A stretch of 64,000 bases of DNA from Spongiactinospora sp. TRM90649 (GCF_029382225.1 NZ_JARLTC010000010.1:124001-188000), one strand, 5' to 3'. Counted from the stretch's first letter, positions 44,549 to 53,533 are shown. Translations and numbers: made by a program. The notes: generated by a model not told the origin, from the letters alone.

Positions 44549-45463
44549 TCAGGCGGTGGCCTTGGCCATCGACTCCAGCAGGCGGTTGAGCGGGCCGTCC
44601 AGGCCGTGGCGGTCGGCCAGCGCGACCAGCGCCCGCCCGTCGCGGGGCTTGGCGGGCAGCGTCAGGTCGATGTCGGGCACCGGCGCGTCGAGCGCGACCC
44701 GCACGACGTCGGGGGCCACCCGCAGGTAGTCGCGGGCGGCGGTCAGCTTGGTGCGCGCGCCCGCCGGGAAGCCCTCGGTGACGCCGGAGTCGAGGGCGTC
44801 GAGCAGGGTGCCGAGGTCGCCGAACCGGGTGATCAGCGCGGCGGCGCTCTTGTCGCCGACGCCGGGCACGCCGGGCAGGCCGTCGCTCGGGTCGCCGCGC
44901 AGGGTGGCGAATTCGGCGTAGGACCGGCCGGGGATGGCGTACTTGGCGGTCACCGCGGCCTCGTCGAAGATCTGCAGGTTGCGGATGCCCCGCGCGGTGT
45001 AGAGGACCCGGACCGGCCGGGAGTCGTCGACGAGCTGGAACAGGTCGCGGTCGCCGGTGACGATGTCCACGGCGCCCTTGGCCCGGGTCGCGCAGGTGCC
45101 GATGACGTCGTCGGCCTCGTAGCCGGGAACGCCGATCCGGGCGATGCCCAGCGCGTCGAGGGTCTCCTCGATGATCGGGACCTGCGGGGCCAGCGTGTCG
45201 GGCACGTCCTCCTGGTCGCCCTCGGCCACCCGGTGGGCCTTGTAGGACGGCAGCGCGTCCACCCGGAACGCCGGGCGCCAGTCGGCGTCCATGCACGCCA
45301 CCAGCTCGGCGGGGGAGTGGTCGCGGACCAGCGTGGCGATCATGTCGATCAGCCCCCGCACGGCGTTGACGGGCCGACCGTCCGGAGACTTGATCGACTC
45401 GGGCACTCCGTAGAAGGCGCGGAAGTACAGCGACGCGGTGTCGAGGAGCATCAATCCGGGCAT
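44549..45463 (-). CDS. 5'-3' exonuclease (flap endonuclease-like, PolI N-terminal type)
   Basis: 304 residues from the ATG at 45463 (MPGLMLLDTASLYFRAFYG), after GAGG. Metal-binding acidic clusters are visible (MLLDTASL; ACMDADWRPAFR; GYEADDVIGTCA; DIVTGDRDLFQLVDD) and the helix-hairpin-helix is LPGVPGVGDKSAAAL. Acts on RNA/DNA 5' flaps in replication or repair; M. tuberculosis has the same gene next to helY. Confidence 0.93.
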   Translation of the reverse strand: MPGLMLLDTASLYFRAFYGVPESIKSPDGRPVNAVRGLIDMIATLVRDHSPAELVACMDADWRPAFRVDALPSYKAHRVAEGDQEDVPDTLAPQVPIIEETLDALGIARIGVPGYEADDVIGTCATRAKGAVDIVTGDRDLFQLVDDSRPVRVLYTARGIRNLQIFDEAAVTAKYAIPGRSYAEFATLRGDPSDGLPGVPGVGDKSAAALITRFGDLGTLLDALDSGVTEGFPAGARTKLTAARDYLRVAPDVVRVALDAPVPDIDLTLPAKPRDGRALVALADRHGLDGPLNRLLESMAKATA

Positions 45464-45484
45464 GAACCTCATCCTCGCACGGCC

Positions 45485-45490
45485 TACATT
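45485..45490 (+). promoter_or_regulatory. Leaderless promoter -10 (TACATT) for the Xaa-Pro peptidase
   Basis: TAnnnT box 6 nt before the GTG at 45497. Confidence 0.5.
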
Positions 45491-45496
45491 GGACCC

Positions 45497-46609
45497 GTGA
45501 CCTCTGATCTGGATCTGTACCCCGTCTCGCGCCTGGCCGCCGTGCAGGAGGCGACCCGGCGGGCGGGCCTCGGCGCGTTGCTGCTCACGCCGGGCCCCGA
45601 CCTGCGTTACGTCACCGGCTACGAGGCCCTGCCGCTGGAACGGCTGACCTGCCTGGCGGTCCCGGCCGCGGGCGAGCCGTTCCTGATGGTGCCGCGCCTG
45701 GAGCTGGCCGCCGCCGAGCACTCGCCCGCCTCGCGGCTCGGCGTGGAATTCGTGCCCTGGGAGGAGACCGACGACCCTTACGCGCACGTGGCCAAGCGGC
45801 TGGGCGCGGTCGCCACGGTGGGCCTGGCCGACCGGATGTGGGCGATGACCTCGCTGCGGTTCCGCGACGCGCTGCCGGGGGCCGAGCAGGTCCTCGCCTC
45901 CACGGTGCTGCGCGGCCTGCGGATGCGCAAGAGCCCCGCCGAGGCGGCGGCGCTGCGCGAGGCGGGCGCGGCCATCGACGCGGTGCACGCGCGGGTGCCG
46001 GAGTTCCTGCGCGCGGGCCGTACCGAGCGCGAGGTCGGCCGTGACATCGCCGACGCCATCATCGCCGCCGGGCACGAGACCGTCGACTTCGTGATCGTCG
46101 GTTCAGGGCCGAACGGCGCGAGCCCGCACCACGAGCTGTCCGACCGGGTCATCGAGGCGGGCGAGCCGGTGGTCGTGGACATCGGCGGGCGGATGCCCAG
46201 CGGCTACTGCTCCGACTCCACCCGCGTGTACTCCGTCGGCGAGCCGCCCGCGGCGTTCGCCGCCTACTACGAGGTGCTGCGCCGCGCCCAGGAGGCCGCC
46301 TGCCTGGCGGTGCGGCCGGGGGTGGCGTGCGAGGCGATCGACGCCGCCGCCCGTGAGGTGATCGAGGAGGCCGGGTACGGCGAGCGGTTCATCCACCGCA
46401 CCGGCCACGGCATCGGCCTGGAGACCCACGAGGACCCCTACATCGTGGCGGGCAACGCCGAGCCGCTGGTCCCGGGGTACGCGTTCTCCGTCGAGCCGGG
46501 CATCTACCTGCCGGGCGAGCACGGGGCCCGGATCGAGGACATCGTGATCTGCGGCGAGGAGGGCGGCGAGCGGGTCAACGACCGTCCACGGGAACTGGTG
46601 GTGGTGTGA
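45497..46609 (+). CDS. pepE: M24 family metallopeptidase (Xaa-Pro dipeptidase-like)
   Basis: 370 residues. Creatinase-like N-terminal domain, then the pita-bread M24 fold with metal ligands in VVDIGGRMPSGYCSDSTR, HRTGHGIGLETHEDP, SVEPGIYL and GARIEDIV. Hydrolyses dipeptides ending in Pro; cytosolic. The GTG at 45497 follows a leaderless box. Order helY-exonuclease-peptidase matches M. tuberculosis (Rv2092c-Rv2089c). The stop overlaps or abuts the acyl-CoA dehydrogenase start. Confidence 0.93.
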   Translation: MTSDLDLYPVSRLAAVQEATRRAGLGALLLTPGPDLRYVTGYEALPLERLTCLAVPAAGEPFLMVPRLELAAAEHSPASRLGVEFVPWEETDDPYAHVAKRLGAVATVGLADRMWAMTSLRFRDALPGAEQVLASTVLRGLRMRKSPAEAAALREAGAAIDAVHARVPEFLRAGRTEREVGRDIADAIIAAGHETVDFVIVGSGPNGASPHHELSDRVIEAGEPVVVDIGGRMPSGYCSDSTRVYSVGEPPAAFAAYYEVLRRAQEAACLAVRPGVACEAIDAAAREVIEEAGYGERFIHRTGHGIGLETHEDPYIVAGNAEPLVPGYAFSVEPGIYLPGEHGARIEDIVICGEEGGERVNDRPRELVVV

Positions 46610-46611
46610 CG

Positions 46612-47769
46612 ATGGCGGTCGAGCGGACGATGCCCTCCCAGGAGGGCCACGACCTGATCGAGCTGGTCCGGGAGATCGCGGCCAAGGAGATCGCGCCGCG
46701 CGCGGCGGCCGAGGAGGCCGCGGGGCGCTTCCCGCGCGAGGTGTTCCGCACGCTGGGCGCGTCGGGGCTGCTCGGCCTGCCGTACCCGGAGGAGTACGGC
46801 GGCGCGGCCCAGGCGCAGGAGGTCTACCTGCAGGTGGTCGAGGAGCTGGCGGCGGCCTGGCTGGCGGTGGGGCTGGGCGTGTCGGTGCACACGCTGTCGT
46901 GTTTCCCGGTGGCCGCCTACGGCGATGCGGAGCAGCGCGAGCGGCTGCTGCCCGCCATGCTCGGCGGCGACCTGCTGGGCGCCTACTGCCTGTCGGAGCC
47001 GCACTCGGGGTCCGACGCGGCGGCGCTGACCACCCGGGCCGAGCCCGGCGAGGACGGCGGGTTCGTGCTCGACGGGGTCAAGGCGTGGACCACCCACGGC
47101 GGCGTCGCCGACTTCTACACGGTGATGGCCCGCACGTCCGACGACGGCGCGCGGGGGATCTCCTGCCTGCACGTCCCGGCGGAGACCGAGGGCCTGTCGT
47201 ACGGCAAACCCGAGCGCAAGATGGGCATGCGTTCCTCGCCCACCGCCCAGGTCCGCCTCGACGGCGTGCGCCTGCCCGCGGACGCGCTGGTCGGCGCGCG
47301 GGGCGAGGGCTTCCGCATCGCCATGGCGGCACTCGACGGCGGGCGGCTGGGCATCGCCGCCTGCGCCGTCGGCGTCGCCCAGGCCGCCTACGACGCCGCG
47401 GTGGCCTACGCGGGCGAGCGCCGCCAGTTCGGCTCCAGGATCGCCGACTTCCAGGGCGTCGGTTTCATGCTGGCCGACATGGCCACGCGGATCGCCGCCG
47501 CCCGCGCGCTCTACCTGGACGCCGCCCGGCTGCGCGACGCCGGGCGGCCCTACGGCACGCGCGCCGCGATGGCCAAGCTGTTCGCCACCGACATGTGCAT
47601 GGCGGTGACCACCGACGCCGTCCAGGTGTTCGGCGGCTACGGCTATGTGGAGGACTTCCCGGCCGAGCGGTACATGCGCGAGGCGAAGGTGCTGCAGATC
47701 GTGGAGGGCACCAACCAGATCCAGCGCCTGGTCATCGCCCGCGCGGTGACCAGGGAGGCGTCCGCCTGA
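46612..47769 (+). CDS. Acyl-CoA dehydrogenase
   Basis: 385 residues from the ATG at 46612; a GTG at 46606 overlapping the upstream stop is equally possible. Two signature stretches are clear: AYCLSEPHSGSDAAAL (FAD/substrate) and the C-terminal YGYVEDFPAERYMREAKVLQIVEGTNQIQRLVIAR, with the catalytic Glu in the EGTN region. FAD-dependent alpha,beta-dehydrogenation of acyl-CoA. Likely co-transcribed with the peptidase. Confidence 0.95.
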   Translation: MAVERTMPSQEGHDLIELVREIAAKEIAPRAAAEEAAGRFPREVFRTLGASGLLGLPYPEEYGGAAQAQEVYLQVVEELAAAWLAVGLGVSVHTLSCFPVAAYGDAEQRERLLPAMLGGDLLGAYCLSEPHSGSDAAALTTRAEPGEDGGFVLDGVKAWTTHGGVADFYTVMARTSDDGARGISCLHVPAETEGLSYGKPERKMGMRSSPTAQVRLDGVRLPADALVGARGEGFRIAMAALDGGRLGIAACAVGVAQAAYDAAVAYAGERRQFGSRIADFQGVGFMLADMATRIAAARALYLDAARLRDAGRPYGTRAAMAKLFATDMCMAVTTDAVQVFGGYGYVEDFPAERYMREAKVLQIVEGTNQIQRLVIARAVTREASA

Positions 47770-47781
47770 CCCGCTGGGCGC

Positions 47782-47810
47782 GCCCTGCCCGCGCCAGGCG
47801 CGGGCAGGGC
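47782..47810 (+). terminator. Terminator after acyl-CoA dehydrogenase
   Basis: 13-bp perfect stem (47782-47794 with 47798-47810) and a CAG loop, 12 bp after the stop. Confidence 0.75.
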
Positions 47811-47859
47811 CGCCGATCGGGTGCAAGCCGAGGGCAATCCGGGTGCAAGGTCGCGGTCC

Positions 47860-47865
47860 TAACGT
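47860..47865 (+). promoter_or_regulatory. Leaderless promoter -10 (TAACGT)
   Basis: TAnnnT box 6 nt before the GTG at 47872. Confidence 0.45.
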
Positions 47866-47871
47866 CGTGGC

Positions 47872-48531
47872 GTGTTCCGACGATCGCTCCTCGCCGCCGC
47901 CGCCCTCGTGGGCGCCGCCGCGCTGATGTCTCCCGCACTGCCCGCCACGGCCGCCACGCCCTCCGTCGCTGGGCCCGTCGCTGGGCCCGCCGCCGTCGCC
48001 CCCGCCAAGGTCGCCAAGAAGCTGTTCTCCGCGTGGAACGCCCGTGACCGGCGGGCCGCCGCCCGGGTGGCCACGCCGTCGGCGGTGAGTTCCATCTTCG
48101 CCTACGTGTACCGCACGCCCGACCGGTTCGACGGCTGCGACGGCCGGGTCTGCCGGTTCGTCCACACCAGCGTCCGGGTGCCCGGCGACCTCAACGGGAT
48201 CGCCATGGTGGTCTCCGGCGGCAAGGTCGTCAAGGTCTACCGCTCGCGGCACCTGGTCAGGCCGCAGGACGCCGCCAAGCACCTGTACGGCGCCTGGCGG
48301 CGGCACGACCGCTACGCGGGTCTGGAGGTGGCGACCAGGGGCGCGGTGCGCACGATCTTCCGGGTGCGGTTCGACCCGAGCGGCGTGCCGTACCACTTCC
48401 AGGGGTGCTCGCCCGAGCCCGGGGGCCGCTCCTGCGCGTACTCCTACGAGGGCGGGGCGATGCTGATGTCGGTGCGCGGCTCGAAGACGACCGGATACCA
48501 CGTCCGCTCGATCCGCTACATCGCCGACTGA
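47872..48531 (+). CDS. Secreted protein with two internal repeats
   Basis: 219 residues. Signal peptide ending near PATAATPS. The mature protein consists of two similar units of about 75-80 residues: AKKLFSAWNARDRRAAARVAT...SIFAYVYRTP...CDGRVCRF, and AKHLYGAWRRHDRYAGLEVAT...TIFRVRFDPS...CSPEPGGRSCAY. Each carries a Cys pair likely to form a disulfide. No enzyme motif seen; family not named. Confidence 0.78.
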   Translation: MFRRSLLAAAALVGAAALMSPALPATAATPSVAGPVAGPAAVAPAKVAKKLFSAWNARDRRAAARVATPSAVSSIFAYVYRTPDRFDGCDGRVCRFVHTSVRVPGDLNGIAMVVSGGKVVKVYRSRHLVRPQDAAKHLYGAWRRHDRYAGLEVATRGAVRTIFRVRFDPSGVPYHFQGCSPEPGGRSCAYSYEGGAMLMSVRGSKTTGYHVRSIRYIAD

Positions 48532-48559
48532 GACGGCCGGCCGACACGTGCGCGGCGGC

Positions 48560-49078
48560 TCACTCGTCGCCGCGCCGCCAGGGCAGTGTGACCGGCTCGG
48601 CGGGGATCTCGCCCGCGATCAGCGCGTCCAGCAGCCCGGCGAGCCGGACCGGGAAGATCACGTCATCGGTGGCGCGCAGCTCGGGCAGGGTCCACCAGCG
48701 GTGGGCGGAGATCTGCGAGCGTTCGAACTCCTCCTGGCCGGTGGGGTCCACCACGTGGTCGTCCACCCGCAGGAAGAAGTAGGCGTCGCTGGCGTGGATG
48801 GGGACGCCGTCGAACTCGGTGAGGCCCGCGCACCGCGCGACCAGCGCGCCGAGCCGCTCGCGGGGGACGTCCAGCCCGGTCTCCTCGCGTAACTCGCGCA
48901 CGGCGGCGGCGTCGAGCGCCTCGCCGTCGGCCACGCCCCCGCCGGGCGTGACCCAGTAGTGCCGGTGCCGCCAGCCCGCCGGAGCGGGAAAGCGGAACAG
49001 CAACAGCCGGTCTTGGGAGTCGAGGAGCAGGACGCGGGCGGTGGGCCGTTTGATCGGCCGGTCGGGCTTGAGGATCAC
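48560..49078 (-). CDS. Nudix hydrolase
   Basis: 172 residues. A complete Nudix box GGGVADGEALDAAAVRELREETGL is present (about residues 46-69; GX5EX7REUXEEXGU). Hydrolyses a nucleoside diphosphate derivative; substrate unknown. The GTG at 49078 is 6 nt after TAGCAT on the minus strand, fitting leaderless transcription. Confidence 0.92.
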   Translation of the reverse strand: MILKPDRPIKRPTARVLLLDSQDRLLLFRFPAPAGWRHRHYWVTPGGGVADGEALDAAAVRELREETGLDVPRERLGALVARCAGLTEFDGVPIHASDAYFFLRVDDHVVDPTGQEEFERSQISAHRWWTLPELRATDDVIFPVRLAGLLDALIAGEIPAEPVTLPWRRGDE

Positions 49079-49084
49079 CTTCCG

Positions 49085-49090
49085 ATGCTA
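49085..49090 (-). promoter_or_regulatory. Leaderless promoter -10 (TAGCAT) for the Nudix gene
   Basis: TAnnnT box 6 nt before the GTG at 49078; it overlaps the stop of the upstream Thg1-family gene. Confidence 0.45.
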
Positions 49091-49867
49091 GGGCGGCACC
49101 GGGGCGCCCGGGTCGCGCTCGCCGAGCAGGATCCGTTCGGCGAGCCCTCGGTACTCCCCGGTCACCGGCAGCTCCCTGGCGACGTGGACGCGCCGCCGCA
49201 GCGTGGTGACGTCCACGCCGCGCAGCGGGTCGTGGCCGGGGTGCTCGTAGGTCTCCCACCACAGCCCGACCCCGTTGCGCTGCCAGGCGGGCAGCCCCTC
49301 GTAGTCGACGCCGTGCCGGGACAGCAGCTCGTGCTTGGCGGCGGCCCCGGCGCCGTCGAGGGCGCGGGCGGCCTGGCGGCGGGTACGGCCCGCCTTGCGC
49401 AGCGCCCAGTAGCACCACCCGTTGAGCGCGCAGCGCGCCGCGTCGGCCTGCCGCCAGGACAGGTAGTCGACGACGTCCTCCAGCGAGCCGCCCAGCCAGA
49501 CCCTGCTGTCGAACTGGACGGGTTCGCCCGCCGCGTGGGTGAAGACCGAGGCCGCCACGGAGGCCGAGACCGAGACCAGCTTCTCCAGGCGGCGGCCGAA
49601 CTGCGCGAAGGCGGGCGGCAGCACCAGGGAGACCTCGTCGCTCTCGGTGTAGGCGTAGCGCCCGCCCAGCTCCTCCAGCAGGCCGCGCGCGGTGGCGGTC
49701 ATCAGGGCGGAGAAGCGGGCGTCGAAGGGCTTGTCGAAGTCATCCTCGGTGTAGCGGGAGAAGCCGCGGCCGTCCACCCGGATGATCACCCAGGACTCCG
49801 GCGGGAGGGCCAGCGAGTGGAACCGTTCCCCGGTCCGCATCCTGGCCTCAAGCTCGTCGGCTCTCAC
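49088..49867 (-). CDS. tRNA-His guanylyltransferase family protein (Thg1/Thg1-like)
   Basis: 259 residues from the GTG at 49867, after GGGGAGG. Template-type 3'-5' nucleotidyltransferase: metal-binding Asp in IIRVDGRGFSRYTEDDFDKPFD (about 28-49) and YTESDEVSLVL (about 73-83), the palm-domain carboxylates of Thg1. FTHAAGEPVQFDSRVWLG and WRQADAARCALNGWCYW match the family's central region. Bacterial members mostly repair truncated tRNA 5' ends rather than add G-1, because bacterial tRNA-His G-1 is genomically encoded. Confidence 0.9.
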   Translation of the reverse strand: MRADELEARMRTGERFHSLALPPESWVIIRVDGRGFSRYTEDDFDKPFDARFSALMTATARGLLEELGGRYAYTESDEVSLVLPPAFAQFGRRLEKLVSVSASVAASVFTHAAGEPVQFDSRVWLGGSLEDVVDYLSWRQADAARCALNGWCYWALRKAGRTRRQAARALDGAGAAAKHELLSRHGVDYEGLPAWQRNGVGLWWETYEHPGHDPLRGVDVTTLRRRVHVARELPVTGEYRGLAERILLGERDPGAPVPP

Positions 49868-50019
49868 GTGTCGCCTCCCCAACCGAACCCGGCCCCCGGC
49901 GAGCCCGGCACGGTGTCTCTACCCTCGCACCTCCGGTTCGCGCCTCGGTGGGACGTACGGCGGGCATCCGGTCCCGGCCACCCGGGCGGGCGCATCTCGC
50001 GGCCGGACGGCCGGGCCGC

Positions 50020-50025
50020 TACCTT
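50020..50025 (+). promoter_or_regulatory. Leaderless promoter -10 (TACCTT) for the AsnC gene
   Basis: TAnnnT box 6 nt before the GTG at 50032. Confidence 0.5.
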
Positions 50026-50031
50026 GGTCCG

Positions 50032-50508
50032 GTGGAGGAGATCGATCGGCAGATCGTCACACTGTTGACCACGGACGGCCGGATGAGCTTCACGGACCTG
50101 GCCAAGGAGACCGGGCTTTCGGTCTCGGCGGTGCACCAGCGGGTGCGCCGCCTGGAGAAACGCGGGGTCATCCGGGGTTACGCCGCGCTGGTGGACCACG
50201 ATGCGGTGGGCCTGGCGCTCACCGCGTTCATCTCCATCAAGCCGATCGATCCCGCCGCGCCCGACGACGCCCCCGAGCGCTTGGCGCATCTGACGGCCAT
50301 CGAGGCGTGCCACAGCGTGGCGGGCGACGAGAGCTACATACTCAAGGTGCGGGTCGGCGGGGCGCTCGACCTGGAGGAGTTGTTGCAGCAGATCCGGGCG
50401 TCGGCCAACGTATCCACGCGGACCACGGTGGTGCTGAGCACGCCGTACGAGCACCGGCCGCCGCCGCTGGCGTCCGGCGGCGACCCGCCCGCCGAGGCCG
50501 ACTCCTGA
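50032..50508 (+). CDS. Lrp/AsnC family transcriptional regulator
   Basis: 158 residues. N-terminal HTH (EEIDRQIVTLLTTDGRMSFTDLAKETGLSVSAVHQRVRRLEKRGVI) and a C-terminal RAM ligand-binding domain (HSVAGDESYILKVRVGG). Probably binds an amino acid and forms octamers. The GTG has no ribosome site; the TACCTT box implies a leaderless mRNA. Confidence 0.93.
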   Translation: MEEIDRQIVTLLTTDGRMSFTDLAKETGLSVSAVHQRVRRLEKRGVIRGYAALVDHDAVGLALTAFISIKPIDPAAPDDAPERLAHLTAIEACHSVAGDESYILKVRVGGALDLEELLQQIRASANVSTRTTVVLSTPYEHRPPPLASGGDPPAEADS

Positions 50509-50880
50509 GCGGCGCGCAGCGCGGGCACGTGCCCGGCCAGGTCCCGTACGGCCAGCTCATGCGACACCACCGCGCGCCCTCCTGCGGGCCGGGCGGCGAC
50601 GAACTCCGTCACCCGGTCCAGCACGGCGGACAGGTCCTCACCGGCCACCAGCGCCCACATCTCACCGGCGGTGCAGGAGGCGAGCAGCCGGTGCTTCTCT
50701 CCGGGCAGGGCCTCCTCTGCGGCCTCCAGCAGGGCGGGCCCGTCCGGCCCGGCGCCGCTCACGACGGCGACCCGCACCCGGGCCGGTAGCGCCTCCATGC
50801 CCGCATCGGCGGCCAGGTCCCGGGCGGCGGCGATCAGGGCGGCCGCACCGGCCTGACCCGGCCCGGCCTGATGACGTCGC
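50507..50880 (-). pseudogene. Fragment resembling the GGDEF-like part of a PucR/CdaR regulator
   Basis: On the minus strand this gap has strong coding character: AALIAAARDLAADAG, RVRVAVVSG, GPALLEAAEEAL, HRLLASCTAGEMWALVAGEDLSAVLD, AVVSHELAVRDLAGHVPALRAAQE. The pattern resembles the central domain of PucR-type regulators. The frame has no good start and runs into sequence antisense to the AsnC gene without the expected C-terminal HTH, so it looks like a truncated remnant. The family assignment is tentative. Confidence 0.4.
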
Positions 50881-52058
50881 ACGAACCGCACCCAGTGGGT
50901 AGGACGGGTGTGGGGGGGGTGAGGGCATTGGCCACGGGCGGGGAGCGGCGGAAGAACGGGCGGAACTTCGTTCCGACGCCGGTGTTCGTCGCGGGCCTGG
51001 CCATCGTCACGGCGCTGCTGATCGGCATCGACTCGCTCACGCATCCGTCGGTGCGCCTGCTGCCCCTGCTGGTCTTCCTGCCCGCGATCGCCGCCGGGCT
51101 CGGCACCGTCGCGGCGACGGTCATCGCCTCGGTGTGGACGGTGCTGGTGATCACCGGCACCCTGATCTACCTCGGCGCCGAGACGGACGACATCGCCCTG
51201 GCCGGGGGCTTCGCGGCGGTGTTCGGCCTGTTCAGCGTGCTGAGCTGCCGATACAGGGTGCGCCGGGAGGAGGAGGTGCGCCGGTTGCGCTCGGCGGCCA
51301 CGGCGCTGCAGCGGCTGATCGTGCGCCCGCTGCCGCTGCGCACCCTCCAGGTCGAGATCGACGGCCTCTACCAGCCGGTCGAGGAAGAGGCCATGGTGGG
51401 CGGCGACGTCTACGACGTGGCGCCCGCCCCCGGCCGTACCCGCCTGCTGATCGCCGACGTGCAGGGCAAGGGGCTGCCCGCGATCGGGATGGCGCTGACC
51501 GTCCTCGGGTCGTTCAAGGAGGCCGCCTACCGGGAGGACACGCTCGTCGGCGTCACCGAGTCCCTGGAGAAGGCCGTGACCAGGGAGAACGCCTCCGCCT
51601 ACTACGGCGGCGAGCAGGAGCGCCTGGTCACCGCGCTGATCCTCGACATCGGCGAGGAACTGCGCATCGAGGCGATCAACTGCGGGCACATCATCCCGTT
51701 TCTCATTCATGACGGCGACGCCCGTCAGGTGGACCTCGGAGAGCCGGAGGTCCCCCTGGGGGTGGCGTCGCTGACGCGGGAGCGGCGGCAGGGCATCGGC
51801 CTGCCGTTCCCCAGGGGAGCGACGCTGCTGCTGTGCACCGACGGCGTCACCGAGGCGCGCGACCCGTCCGGCGCCTTCTACCCGCTGGAGCGTCGGCTGC
51901 GCGAGTGGGCCCGTGACCCGCCGCCGCGCCTGGCCGACGCCCTCGGCGCGGACCTGCGGGCCTTCACCCGGGCCGCGCCCCGCGACGACATCGCGATCCT
52001 CACCATCCGGCACACCGAGAGGGAGGAGACGCACTCCGGACCGGACGGCGGCGAGTGA
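50871..52058 (+). CDS. Membrane-anchored SpoIIE-type PP2C protein phosphatase
   Basis: 395 residues from the ATG at 50871; GTG at 50919 is a possible later start. Three to four N-terminal helices (about 35-125), a short coiled linker, then the PP2C/SpoIIE domain: GGDVYDVAPAPGRTRLLIADVQGKG, CGHIIPFLI, LLLCTDGVTEARD and PRDDIAILTIR with the metal Asp residues. In actinobacteria such proteins dephosphorylate anti-anti-sigma factors; none is encoded adjacent. Confidence 0.9.
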   Translation: MTSHEPHPVGRTGVGGVRALATGGERRKNGRNFVPTPVFVAGLAIVTALLIGIDSLTHPSVRLLPLLVFLPAIAAGLGTVAATVIASVWTVLVITGTLIYLGAETDDIALAGGFAAVFGLFSVLSCRYRVRREEEVRRLRSAATALQRLIVRPLPLRTLQVEIDGLYQPVEEEAMVGGDVYDVAPAPGRTRLLIADVQGKGLPAIGMALTVLGSFKEAAYREDTLVGVTESLEKAVTRENASAYYGGEQERLVTALILDIGEELRIEAINCGHIIPFLIHDGDARQVDLGEPEVPLGVASLTRERRQGIGLPFPRGATLLLCTDGVTEARDPSGAFYPLERRLREWARDPPPRLADALGADLRAFTRAAPRDDIAILTIRHTEREETHSGPDGGE

Positions 52059-52070
52059 GGGCTCGCCGGT

Positions 52071-53414
52071 TCAGGAGCGGTTGGCGTGCGCGGCGCCGGC
52101 GAGGATCGCGCCGTACTGGATGGCCACCAGGTGCCGGATCGGAATGGTCCGGTCGGAACCCCCGGACTCGGCCTCCTCGCACCACTTGGCGTAGGCGGCG
52201 CACAGCTCCCGGTAGTGGGCGCGGATGGCGGCCGTCGTGTTGCCGACGGCCAGTTCGCCCTCCAGCGCCCGCAGCAGCATGCCGCCGAAGCGCAGCCGCG
52301 CGCTGTTGAGGTTGTCGCGGCAGGAGGCGACCTCGGCGACGGTGGCCGGCCTGACGTTCTCCGCCGCCCCGGCGCGCCGCTCGTCGACGGCCGCCATCAG
52401 GCCGAGCATGGGGATGAAGGACCGGCTGGCGCGCACGAACGGCGAGGTCGTCACGAGGTCGGCGGCCACGGCCGTCAGCGTCTGGCTCAGCAGCGCGGAG
52501 GCGTCGCGGAGCCGGGCGGCGTGGTCCCGGATCAGGTCGCGGTAGAGGGTGCCGGTCGGCGTGGTGTCGTCGGCGGCGGCGTCGGTCCAGTAGGGCAGCT
52601 CGGCGGTCATGCCGAGGGTGCCGTACCTGCGGATGTAGGAGTCGCTGGCGGCGCCCGCGATGTGGTCGATCGGGTTCTGGCCGACCCGTTCGTAGTAGTC
52701 GTAGGCGTCCTCCATGTTGGGGGACAGGAAGACGGCCTCCTCGAACCGCCGCACCGAGGGGTGCTCGGGCTCGCCCGCGTGCAGCGGCACGCCGTAGCGG
52801 CCGGGCAGCGCCTTCAGCACCGCGTGCAGGTCGGGTTCGGGGCGGCTGAGGTAGTAGAAGACGCCGCCGGCCTCGCCGTTGTGCAGGGTGGTGAGGAACG
52901 CCGGGCGGGTGTCGTCGATCAGCCGCATCAGCGCGAGCGTCTCGGGCAGGACCCGGTCGAAGTAGGCGCGCTTATAGGAGAACGGGAAGGTCCACTCGAC
53001 CTGCTCGTGCCCGGCCGGCCGGTAGAAGTGCCTGCCGTAGTGGGTCTTGGTGAACGGCCCGGCGAACCACCCCTCGTTGAGCCGGGTGCCGTCGGGGTCC
53101 AGGCAGCCCACGATGTGCCAGGTGTACCCGCTGGAACGGCGCAGCGCCGCGTCCGCGCAGAGGCGGGCGGCCAGGTGCGACACGGTGAGCCCGCCGATGG
53201 GCTCGTTGGGGTGCGGCCCTGCGGCGACGATCGCGTGCCGGGGGCCGTCGCCGACCGTCAGGCAGAGCAGTGGGTCGCCCAGGCGCGAGGTGCCGATCCT
53301 GCGGAGGGTGGCCGTCCCCGGATGGTGGCGGGCCAGAGTGGTCAGGGTCTGGTGGACCTCGTCCACTGTGGCGAAGCGGTCATGATCGGGAACGGTGTCG
53401 AGTTCGTCTAGCAC
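52071..53414 (-). CDS. M14 family zinc carboxypeptidase
   Basis: 447 residues from the GTG at 53414. The metal-binding HxxE is HPNE in AAGPHPNEPIGGLTV (about 72-75), and the distal His ligand is probably in LTTLHNGEAGG. Catalytic-region Glu is in MTAELPYW. No signal peptide, so cytosolic, unlike secreted pancreatic-type enzymes. The C-terminal 130 residues are helical and outside the usual M14 core. Substrate unknown. Confidence 0.88.
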   Translation of the reverse strand: MLDELDTVPDHDRFATVDEVHQTLTTLARHHPGTATLRRIGTSRLGDPLLCLTVGDGPRHAIVAAGPHPNEPIGGLTVSHLAARLCADAALRRSSGYTWHIVGCLDPDGTRLNEGWFAGPFTKTHYGRHFYRPAGHEQVEWTFPFSYKRAYFDRVLPETLALMRLIDDTRPAFLTTLHNGEAGGVFYYLSRPEPDLHAVLKALPGRYGVPLHAGEPEHPSVRRFEEAVFLSPNMEDAYDYYERVGQNPIDHIAGAASDSYIRRYGTLGMTAELPYWTDAAADDTTPTGTLYRDLIRDHAARLRDASALLSQTLTAVAADLVTTSPFVRASRSFIPMLGLMAAVDERRAGAAENVRPATVAEVASCRDNLNSARLRFGGMLLRALEGELAVGNTTAAIRAHYRELCAAYAKWCEEAESGGSDRTIPIRHLVAIQYGAILAGAAHANRS

Positions 53415-53533
53415 ACCTCATGATGCGCGCCGGAACCGGGCTGGAGCATCGTCGGAGTTCCCAACGTGAGTATCAGGTCATTGTCGTAACCATCCAGACA
53501 ATGGATGCTTTTCCTCACACAGGGGGCAGGGCA

